Source: Dehalococcoidia bacterium (lineage in GTDB: Bacteria > Chloroflexota > Dehalococcoidia > SpSt-223). Taken from it: a stretch of DNA of 40,087 bases. A program made the position numbers and the translations under genes. Shown piece by piece: positions 1 to 6,011 of the stretch; the first letter of the stretch is position 1; each line of letters opens with the position of its first letter. Under the pieces are notes generated by a model, which worked only from the letters and a program-made list of their open reading frames with translations, searched no databases and had not been told where the DNA came from. The DNA is taken from contig JANWZD010000019.1 in NCBI GenBank assembly GCA_025054935.1, positions 1 through 40,087 on the forward strand, read 5' to 3'.

Positions 1-91
1 ATCACGAAGATAGGTGCAACAATCGCCTCGAGCCGTGCGGCGAGCTCAGCGAGCTGTTTCAATCCTCACCTATCACGAAGATAGGTGCAAC
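1..91 (-). CRISPR. Leader-proximal end of a type I-C CRISPR array (array continues off the left edge)
   Basis: A complete 36-base repeat lies at 56-91 and the last 20 bases of an identical repeat (plus-strand sense) at 1-20. They are separated by a 35-base spacer at 21-55. Read on the minus strand the repeat ends in ATTGAAAC, the usual 3' handle of type I repeats, and contains the perfect inverted repeat CACCTATC / GATAGGTG around a TTCGT loop. Such a hairpin is what Cas5c recognises and cuts. The minus-strand reading places the repeat at 56-91 next to the leader, so the spacer at 21-55 would be the newest one. Only one full repeat is visible; the array call also rests on the adjacent cas genes. 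Confidence 0.95.
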
Positions 92-275
92 GGTAGAGAA
101 CCATAAATTTTGTCCGAGTTCGTGTAGCTCTCACCTCCCTTCCTTGAGTCAAACTCCTCAATCAACAGCGTAGAGAGAGCCGCTCAATCTCGCCAAGACC
201 GCTCCCGGGCGGCCACGCGGCAGAAATCATGCGCGAACCTCACGCACAGCGTCCCACCACCGACGGTTCGCGCAC
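92..275 (-). promoter_or_regulatory. CRISPR leader
   Basis: This non-coding stretch lies between the cas2 stop and the first repeat, which is where type I-C leaders sit. The part next to the repeat (about 100-120) is AT-rich compared with the rest of the window, as expected of a leader that carries the array promoter and the integration signals for Cas1-Cas2. No promoter hexamers could be assigned with confidence. The cas2-proximal end holds a separate inverted repeat at 230-274. Confidence 0.7.
230..274 (-). terminator. Inverted repeat directly after cas2
   Basis: A perfect 10-base inverted repeat, TGCGCGAACC at 230-239 and GGTTCGCGCA at 265-274, encloses a 25-base loop and starts one base past the cas2 stop codon. 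Its place at the end of the cas operon suggests a terminator that separates cas mRNA from the array transcript, or a structured leader element. There is no clean T-run after it on the minus strand, so intrinsic termination is uncertain. Confidence 0.45.
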
Positions 276-566
276 CTACAACACTAACGGATCGTGCAGG
301 TCATACACGATTTGACGCCCCATCGTTTCCAGATGCCTCTCCCGCGGTTCCGCCAGCCGGTAAAAACGCAGGCTGTCCTCGGCCGGGTCGATCGCCCGGG
401 CAAGCTTGTCCTTCAACCGCTCATACTGCGCCGCTGACAGGATGCACTCAAACACCGACTTCTGCACTCGCTGACCATGCGCTTGGCAGATCTCCGCCAC
501 CTTCCGCAACCGCCGCCGGCCTTCCGCTGTTTCCGTCGCCACATCGTAGGTGACCAAGATCTCCAC
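276..566 (-). CDS. cas2: CRISPR-associated endonuclease Cas2 (type I-C)
   Basis: Cas2 is the dimeric partner of Cas1 in spacer acquisition. The 96-residue protein starts with the typical first strand (ILVTYDV, with the conserved Asp of the Cas2 ferredoxin fold) and has the C-terminal region FYRLAEP...YDLHDPLVL seen in type I-C Cas2. The frame is open further upstream, to 647, but that part overlaps cas1 and is not Cas2-like. I chose the GTG at 566-564 because it gives the standard N-terminus, lies eight bases after the cas1 stop, and follows a GTGAGGA-like ribosome binding site. It is the last gene of the cas operon, with leader and array next. Confidence 0.93.
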   Translation of the reverse strand: MEILVTYDVATETAEGRRRLRKVAEICQAHGQRVQKSVFECILSAAQYERLKDKLARAIDPAEDSLRFYRLAEPRERHLETMGRQIVYDLHDPLVL

Positions 567-573
567 CGCATCC

Positions 574-1599
574 TCACCGCGCCAGATAAGGTGGATACTC
601 CGCCAGATCTCCGCGCAGATAGCGCGCGAGCAGGCGCGCCTGCACATGCGCCACCAGCCCCCACGCCACCTTCTCTTTCAGCGCCCGATGCTCAACCTCC
701 TCCGCCTTCCGCTCCTGATAGGCAACAATCACCACCTTCCGTCCCGCCTCATTCAGATACACCGCTCCGCCCGGCAGGAGATCAAAATGCTCCCGCCGAA
801 TCTGCCGACGATTAATCAGCGCCAGCGCCAGCCGATCCACCGACGGTCGGAGCTCCTCCATCAGATCAAGCGCGAGCGCAGGACGCCCCGGCCGAAGCGA
901 GTGCAGAAAGCCCACCTGAGGGTCCAATCCCACCCCTTCCAAGGCACCCTGACAATCCCCACGCAACAGCGCATAGAGAAACGACAACAGCGCATTCGTC
1001 CGGTCTCGCGGCGGCCGTCGCGTTCGCCCATCTGGCGCAAGCTCCTCCCGGTCCACCCGCACCATTCGGCCAAAGACCCCAAAATACGCCCGCGCCGCTT
1101 CTCCCTCCAACCCGCGAATCACATTCAACTCAGTCGCCGCGCGCAGCCGCGCAAGAATATCTGCCAACTCCGCCGCCGCCATCGCCAGCCGATTCCGATC
1201 CTCGGCCTCCGAGTCACGCCCAACGCGAAGCAGCAACTGCCGGCTGTTCTGGATCTTCGCGGCCACAATTTGGCGCGCAATTCGCGCGGTACGCGTCTCG
1301 TCCAGCGCCGCAAGGTGCTGCGCACGCCGCAGCAGCACATTCCCCCGAACCGGCCCCTCCAACCGCCCTTGAAAACGCCCCGTCGACGACATCCAGACAA
1401 CACTCCGACCATCGACCGCGCAGCGCGCAATCAACGCCGGAGTCAGCATCACCCGCCCAAAAACCACGATCGCCCCAAGATTCAGCAGCGGCGCCCGCAA
1501 CTTCACCGTTCCGTCAATTTCGACCCGCACCGTATCCTGGTCGAGCGAGAGATACGCCCCTTCTGTTTGGACAAAAAGCGTGTTGAGCAGCTCGCGCAT
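574..1599 (-). CDS. cas1: CRISPR-associated endonuclease Cas1 (type I-C)
   Basis: This is the integrase of the spacer acquisition complex. The 341-residue length is usual for the type I-C branch. The N-terminal beta domain (about 1-80) is followed by the helical catalytic domain. The conserved catalytic residues are visible as Glu165 in the GLEGEAAR segment, His233 in FLHSLRPGRP, and the acidic DLMEE segment with Asp245 and Glu248. It starts with ATG four bases beyond the end of cas4 and is followed at once by cas2, so cas4-cas1-cas2 form the adaptation module. The catalytic residues appear intact, so adaptation is probably functional. Confidence 0.96.
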   Translation of the reverse strand: MRELLNTLFVQTEGAYLSLDQDTVRVEIDGTVKLRAPLLNLGAIVVFGRVMLTPALIARCAVDGRSVVWMSSTGRFQGRLEGPVRGNVLLRRAQHLAALDETRTARIARQIVAAKIQNSRQLLLRVGRDSEAEDRNRLAMAAAELADILARLRAATELNVIRGLEGEAARAYFGVFGRMVRVDREELAPDGRTRRPPRDRTNALLSFLYALLRGDCQGALEGVGLDPQVGFLHSLRPGRPALALDLMEELRPSVDRLALALINRRQIRREHFDLLPGGAVYLNEAGRKVVIVAYQERKAEEVEHRALKEKVAWGLVAHVQARLLARYLRGDLAEYPPYLAR

Positions 1600-1602
1600 C
1601 GC

Positions 1603-2214
1603 TCAGCCCTCATCAGGAGGGAGGGTGAACAACTCCCGCTGCAGCGCCCGCAGCCGCGCCGGCTCTCCCGTGGCCGCCGGCAGGCAGACATCCCGCTGCG
1701 CGCAATGCCGGCACCGGCGATCATTCGGTGCCGGCGGCAAGCGCCCCTCCTCGATCATCGCCCGGATCGCCGCGATCGCCGCCTCCGTCTCCGCTCGCAG
1801 CGCCGCGTCAAACACCACCTCCACTCGTCGCCGCGTCCCATGGCTGTAGAGCGCGCCGCGCGGGACCGCCTGCCCAAACATCTCCTCCAAACAGAGCGCT
1901 TGGGCGCAGAGCTGCAGCGCAGCATGTCGTCCCGTTGGCCCAACCTTGTGCTCAACGGGGTAGGGCCCCTCCGGCCGCAGCTCAACGACATCCGCCACTC
2001 CGTGAATGCCCAGCCGATCACTCCAGATCGGCAGCCCCCGCACGACGCGCACCCCATGCTCAACCGTGATCTCGCCCGAGTGCACGCGCTCGTGCGCGAT
2101 CGCCCCGCGGATCGTGAAGACATTCTCCTCGAACGTCCCCTCCACATGGATCAGCGCACATTGTCGCTCGCAGTAGCTCCAATGCTCGATCGCCGAGATG
2201 AGCACTTCTTCCAT
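1603..2214 (-). CDS. cas4: CRISPR-associated exonuclease Cas4
   Basis: Cas4 is a RecB-like nuclease with an iron-sulfur cluster that trims prespacers and helps select those with the right PAM. The 203-residue protein shows the nuclease pattern: Asp75 in GVADVVE, the Glu88-x-Lys90 pair in PVEHK, and Gln101. The cluster cysteines are an N-terminal YCERQC (Cys15, Cys19) and a C-terminal group Cys168, Cys171 and Cys177. It starts five bases after the cas7 stop and is separated from cas1 by only three bases, so it is translated with its neighbours. The same layout is standard in type I-C loci. Confidence 0.95.
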   Translation of the reverse strand: MEEVLISAIEHWSYCERQCALIHVEGTFEENVFTIRGAIAHERVHSGEITVEHGVRVVRGLPIWSDRLGIHGVADVVELRPEGPYPVEHKVGPTGRHAALQLCAQALCLEEMFGQAVPRGALYSHGTRRRVEVVFDAALRAETEAAIAAIRAMIEEGRLPPAPNDRRCRHCAQRDVCLPAATGEPARLRALQRELFTLPPDEG

Positions 2215-2219
2215 CGAAG

Positions 2220-3119
2220 TCAGCCGACAAGACGGGTCAGCGTCACCCCCTGGGGCAGCGCCGACTGCTCAGGAACCGTCACCGTGTAATGGCGAAACTG
2301 TCGCGGCGCCTCAATCTCGGGGTTGCGAACCACCGTGACCAAGTCAAACAACTGATGCGCCGGCGCATTCCCCGTCGGCCGCTCATGAGTGAAGACATAG
2401 AGCCCTCGGCACGCCATCAATCCTCGCGATGCTGAGCGGTCCGTGTCCCACATCTTTTGGAGCGCCTCCCAGAACAGCGCCAGATCCTCATCCGTCGCTC
2501 CCGTGTCCTGCGCGAGATGCGGCGAGACAAACCCATGCGCCCGGTAGAGGCCATACGGCACAATCGGCTTCCGGCCCATCTCCGTCTGCTTGCCGGCCGC
2601 GCGCCCCTCCTCAATCTCCCTAACCTGCGCGTCTTCCTCACGCGTCACCGCGACCCGCGTGATCGACAGGTCAAGCAGCGTCACCGGGTCAATCGAACGA
2701 GCAAACGTCAACTGCACCGGCCCGCGCACCTGTCCGCAGTTCACCCCCACCGACATCACCGCGCCGAACATCCGGATGTCGTAGAAGTTGCGGCACATCC
2801 ACGCCCGTACCTTCTCGACGTCATTGGGCGGCTGCTTCGTCCCTATCGGCTTCAGACCTTCAGCGTCATAGGCCCGCCTGTGCTTCGCGATCAGCGCCTC
2901 CCCGCGCTGAACATAAATTTTCGTCCTCTCCTTCGTCCCGTGGTGCTGGTCCACCCAGTCGCGCACCTTCCGCTTCAAGCAGACGTCCGTGACAATCCCC
3001 TGCATCGTCTCCGGGTCGATGCGCGGCAGATTGCCGGCATCCGGGTCGCCGTTCGGATTCCCATCCGTCACGTCGAAGAGGAGCACAAAGTCATGGCGCT
3101 TGCTGATATCCGTGTACAT
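2220..3119 (-). CDS. cas7: Type I-C Cascade backbone subunit Cas7 (Csd2)
   Basis: Cas7 polymerises along the crRNA and forms the Cascade backbone. The 299-residue product begins MYTDISKRHDFVLLFDVTDG and continues with NPNGDPDAGNLPRID, a hallmark of the Csd2/Csh2 group. GVNCGQVRGPVQLTFARS and the C-terminal DRSASRGLMACRGL segment are also typical. The frame is open for 30 more codons upstream, overlapping cas8c, but the ATG at 3119 follows GAGGAGGAAC with good spacing and gives the family N-terminus, so the longer start is rejected. It lies ten bases after the cas8c stop. Confidence 0.95.
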   Translation of the reverse strand: MYTDISKRHDFVLLFDVTDGNPNGDPDAGNLPRIDPETMQGIVTDVCLKRKVRDWVDQHHGTKERTKIYVQRGEALIAKHRRAYDAEGLKPIGTKQPPNDVEKVRAWMCRNFYDIRMFGAVMSVGVNCGQVRGPVQLTFARSIDPVTLLDLSITRVAVTREEDAQVREIEEGRAAGKQTEMGRKPIVPYGLYRAHGFVSPHLAQDTGATDEDLALFWEALQKMWDTDRSASRGLMACRGLYVFTHERPTGNAPAHQLFDLVTVVRNPEIEAPRQFRHYTVTVPEQSALPQGVTLTRLVG

Positions 3120-3129
3120 CGTTCCCTCC

Positions 3130-3531
3130 TCAGTTCTGTGCCTGGGCGCGACGTTCCGCAGCGGCGCGGGCTGCCGCTCGGTTCTCCGCATGCTGGTGGT
3201 AATAGCCAAGCGCGAACAGCCCCTGCTGTTCGAGCGTTAGCGTGCGCGGCAGCGTTGTCAGCCGTTCGGCGATATCCTGCAGTTGGTTAAACAGCCGCCA
3301 ATATGCGCCGGGGTTGCTGTCCTCTAGCTGGCTCAGCCGCACTCGCGCGTTCCGCAGCAGCGTTCCAAAGACCGTCGCCGGCGCGCTCGACGCCGTGCCG
3401 TAGAACCGGTCAACCACTGTCGATTTCACCTCCTGGCCCCCTGCCGCCGCGGTCTGGATCTGCTCGATCGTCGCGAACAGCCGGCCGCAGAGATAGCCAG
3501 GGTCATCAAGGGTCGGATCTAATCGCGTCAA
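3130..3531 (-). CDS. cas11c: Predicted internal Cas11c small subunit, translated from within cas8c
   Basis: Type I-C effectors are known to contain a small subunit, Cas11c, made from an internal start inside cas8c. Here codon 426 of cas8c is TTG (3531-3529), and just upstream on the minus strand is GGGAGGAGACT. That is a near-perfect Shine-Dalgarno whose GGAGG lies five bases from the TTG, in the same frame as cas8c. The product would be 133 residues, close to the known small-subunit size, starting (M)TRLDPTLDDPGYLCGRLF and rich in helix. The site and frame are seen directly; use of the start is inferred from the family precedent. Confidence 0.75.
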   Translation of the reverse strand: MTRLDPTLDDPGYLCGRLFATIEQIQTAAAGGQEVKSTVVDRFYGTASSAPATVFGTLLRNARVRLSQLEDSNPGAYWRLFNQLQDIAERLTTLPRTLTLEQQGLFALGYYHQHAENRAAARAAAERRAQAQN

Positions 3532-4806
3532 AGTCTCCTCCCATCGTTCGTTTGCGCCGCAGAGCACCAGCTTGATCAGCGACGCCTGTGCCTCCGAAAC
3601 CTCGAGATCAGCGCGCGTTCGTTGAAGCGCCAGATAGAGCAGCCGCTCCGGAACGGGCGTCCCCAGCAGCGCCGAACGCAGCAGCGCCTGCAGCGTCGCC
3701 GCCGGCGCATCGTTCAGGTCGCGTACCGTCGCCCCCACCAGCCGCCACAGCTGCTGGCCCCGCGGCTCCTCACCGTTCCGCTGCACAATCGCCTGCCGGC
3801 GCAGCCACTCCGCCACCCGGTCCTTCACCTGCCCAACCGTGCTGTCGATCCAGTCGCGGACCACCGCCCGCCCGCCGCTCGCGCTCAGGCTTGCCGCGTA
3901 AAACGCCGTTTCGTCCACCGCCTTCGTCAGGTCCCGGCCCTGCATCAGCCCGTCGATCAACTCCCGCACCAGCACCGGCTCCGGATTGTCGATGTACTGC
4001 AGCAAGTCGAACCCGACATCATCGCGCGTCCAGAAGACAAACACCCCGCCGCCGATCCGCCGGCTCGAGGATCGATCAGCAAGCAGCGAATTGATCGCCT
4101 TCGTGAAGCGCTCACCGCACTCCGGGCAGGTCGGCGCAATGTACGACTGCTCGAGCCCGTAGGAGAGAAAAGCTTCGGCATTCGCCGAGATGATCGACGT
4201 GCCCGAGGTCTGGCCGCCGGGAATCCCCTTCACCTTCCCTTCAAGGATCCGGAGCGCCGGCCGCCGCCGGCCGCAGACCAGACACTGCATCTCCAACGCG
4301 TCCTTCGCCTCATTGCGGTCCGCCCAGTACTGCTGCACCGCCGGCAAGTCAACCACGAACTGGCCATCCACAGTGAAGGTGATCAGCGCGCTCGGATCGA
4401 AGTCGTCCGGCAGCCGCAGCTGCTGCAGCGGGCCAGCCTCGAGAAACGTCGCCACTGCCTCCACACGCGGGTCGCCCGTCACCTTTGCGCACTCCGCGAC
4501 AGCAGAGCGATAGAGCGCATGCCGGCTCCTAACCTTGTCAGGGTCCGCTCCCTCGCGTCCCACGCCGAGCGTGTACTCAGCGTGATCGGCAAACAGCAGC
4601 GGGACGTCAACGTTCCCCCGGGCAAAGCTAGGCACGCGACGCGGGATCCCCCGCTTGTTCTCCTTGTCCGCAGTATCCAGCGGTTCCGGGGCAGCGGGAC
4701 GGCCGTCAGCGCGGAGCTGGATGACATAGCGCACCGGACGCTCGTCATACAGCCGCGGGGGCAAGTCAATCCGGCGACTGTAATCGACAAGCTTCTCGAG
4801 AAACAT
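3130..4806 (-). CDS. cas8c: Type I-C Cascade large subunit Cas8c (Csd1)
   Basis: Cas8c recognises the PAM and starts target unwinding in the type I-C effector. The 558-residue length and the N-terminus (MFLEKLVDYSRRIDLPP...Y) fit Csd1. The segment PGGQTSGTSIISANAEAF near residue 200 is typical of the family. Two cysteine pairs, Cys175/Cys178 in CLVCG and Cys227/Cys230 in CPECG, look like a zinc site. Its ATG overlaps the cas5c TGA stop by one base (TGATG), so the two are translationally coupled. The last 133 codons probably also serve as an independent gene for Cas11c, listed separately. Confidence 0.95.
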   Translation of the reverse strand: MFLEKLVDYSRRIDLPPRLYDERPVRYVIQLRADGRPAAPEPLDTADKENKRGIPRRVPSFARGNVDVPLLFADHAEYTLGVGREGADPDKVRSRHALYRSAVAECAKVTGDPRVEAVATFLEAGPLQQLRLPDDFDPSALITFTVDGQFVVDLPAVQQYWADRNEAKDALEMQCLVCGRRRPALRILEGKVKGIPGGQTSGTSIISANAEAFLSYGLEQSYIAPTCPECGERFTKAINSLLADRSSSRRIGGGVFVFWTRDDVGFDLLQYIDNPEPVLVRELIDGLMQGRDLTKAVDETAFYAASLSASGGRAVVRDWIDSTVGQVKDRVAEWLRRQAIVQRNGEEPRGQQLWRLVGATVRDLNDAPAATLQALLRSALLGTPVPERLLYLALQRTRADLEVSEAQASLIKLVLCGANERWEETLTRLDPTLDDPGYLCGRLFATIEQIQTAAAGGQEVKSTVVDRFYGTASSAPATVFGTLLRNARVRLSQLEDSNPGAYWRLFNQLQDIAERLTTLPRTLTLEQQGLFALGYYHQHAENRAAARAAAERRAQAQN

Positions 4807-5453
4807 CAGGCTGCCTCCTCCGCCGGCACGCGCAGCACCCCCTGTTCGAGCCGGGCCCGAAAGAAGCGCGGCGTTCCGCTGCCGTCCTCCCGATACTCGA
4901 GGTCACGCAGCATCAGCCCCAGGTCCTCGGTCCAGTCGATCGGCCGGTCGTCCGGAGAAGGCGGCCCAAAGAACGCCGCGAATTCGCGGCAGCCAAGATA
5001 CGGCTGGAAGAAGCAGCGTCCCTCCGCAACCCGCCGCCGAAACTGATCGCGGAATTTCGCCTCGTCCTCCGCCCGCCCGCTCTTCGGCTCCACCTGCGCC
5101 GAGATCACATACGCCACGTCCCGCAGCGCCAAAGTATGCCGCTGCGCGCGATCCTCGTCAGCGAAGTAGCCGCCGCCCTCACGCTCCCAGCGTTGGGCGC
5201 TCCGATGACTGGCGCGCGAGTTCACTTCATTGCGCCGGATCGAAAACCAGCGGACCTCCTTCAGCACCCAGATCTCTTCGACCCGCCAGACAAACTCCGG
5301 CTTCCAGAAGATCGCTTCGAGCACCCCGCGCGCCGCCGACGGCGTCATCACGGGGTATGACACCCGTTCCACCTTCATCTCCGGCCGTGTGAAACAGGCA
5401 AACTCGCCCCACACCTTGACAGCGAGGGGCGGGTGGCGCGAATCCGAACGCAT
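4806..5453 (-). CDS. cas5c: Type I-C crRNA-processing endoribonuclease Cas5c (Cas5d)
   Basis: In type I-C systems, which lack Cas6, Cas5c cuts the pre-crRNA at the base of the repeat hairpin and stays on the 5' handle. The 215-residue product has the N-terminal VKVWGEFACFTRPEMKVERV strand region and the SYPVMTPSAARGVLEAIFW motif that marks this group. DRAQRHTLALRDVAY contains the Arg105-His106 pair in the area of the known catalytic Lys-His. The C-terminal CFFQPYLGCREF segment is also characteristic. The ATG at 5453 follows GGGGGAGTGA. Because 558 bases separate it from cas3, it probably opens its own transcript. Confidence 0.95.
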   Translation of the reverse strand: MRSDSRHPPLAVKVWGEFACFTRPEMKVERVSYPVMTPSAARGVLEAIFWKPEFVWRVEEIWVLKEVRWFSIRRNEVNSRASHRSAQRWEREGGGYFADEDRAQRHTLALRDVAYVISAQVEPKSGRAEDEAKFRDQFRRRVAEGRCFFQPYLGCREFAAFFGPPSPDDRPIDWTEDLGLMLRDLEYREDGSGTPRFFRARLEQGVLRVPAEEAA

Positions 5454-5992
5454 TCACTCCCCCTTTCCGGCTGCTCGGCAGCCAGCGTGATCATAATCCA
5501 GTTATTGGTTCTTCGTTCTCAGACAACGGCGCGGAAACGCCGGAGAACTCTAGCTACTACCAGGAGAGGAAGGCAACGCCGTTTTTAAACCCCTTCCACC
5601 ACCGTCAGTGCTCAGGCACGCCAACCCGCAGCAGCACGACGCGCTCTTTCACTGCCTGAGGACTAGAGAGGAGCAGAGCGGAGCCGCGGTCACGCCACAT
5701 TTGAGTTGACGCGGTCACGGCAGTCCATGAGAGTAAGAGGACAGAACCGACACGCGATGCCGGGCGAGGTTTCAGGCGGCGCGTCAGCGCAGAGCATCGT
5801 CGCCTGAATGGCGAGCGACGCGCGGGAGCACAGTGATCCCCGGAGCCTCTTGAACGCCTCCCCCGCGGCATCAGAACGAACGCAGAAACCGGGCGACCAC
5901 CCCCTTTTTCGCGTGCGGCGAACGCGATCGGGGGTGCAGCTGTACAAGTTCTTGACGAACTCAGAGGGGGGTCCGGCCTCATTGTCTCGAGA
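5454..5992. other. Gene-free stretch between cas3 and cas5c with a structured element
   Basis: In most type I-C loci cas3 abuts cas5; here they are separated. The short frames in the gap show no protein-like composition. The clearest structure is at 5515-5548: outer stem GTTCTC/GAGAAC (5515-5520 with 5543-5548) and inner stem CGGCG/CGCCG (5527-5531 with 5538-5542), with a six-base bulge and a six-base loop. It lies just upstream of the candidate cas5c promoter. I see no repeat matching the CRISPR repeat and no recognisable gene. Confidence 0.6.
5490..5495 (-). promoter_or_regulatory. Possible -10 element of a cas5c-cas8c-cas7-cas4-cas1-cas2 promoter
   Basis: On the minus strand TATGAT lies 37 bases before the cas5c ATG, giving room for a leader of about 30 bases with its ribosome binding site. 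The same hexamer occurs in front of other starts in this window (11260-11265, 21014-21019, 21052-21057). No good -35 hexamer is visible at 16-18 bases, so this is only a candidate. Confidence 0.35.
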
Positions 5993-6011
5993 CCGTCTCT
6001 AGAGGAGACGG
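5993..6011 (-). terminator. Stem-loop abutting the cas3 stop codon
   Basis: CCGTCTC at 5993-5999 and GAGACGG at 6005-6011 form a 7-base-pair stem with a 5-base loop immediately after the cas3 stop. A further palindrome, GTCTCGAGAC, sits at 5984-5993. There is no T-run, so it may be a processing or stability element rather than an intrinsic terminator. Confidence 0.4.

Noticed and set aside
550-2289. Long plus-strand open frame opposite cas1 and cas4
   Set aside because: It is antisense to clear cas genes, has an Arg/Gln/His/Pro-rich composition and no domain-like sequence. High GC keeps such frames open.
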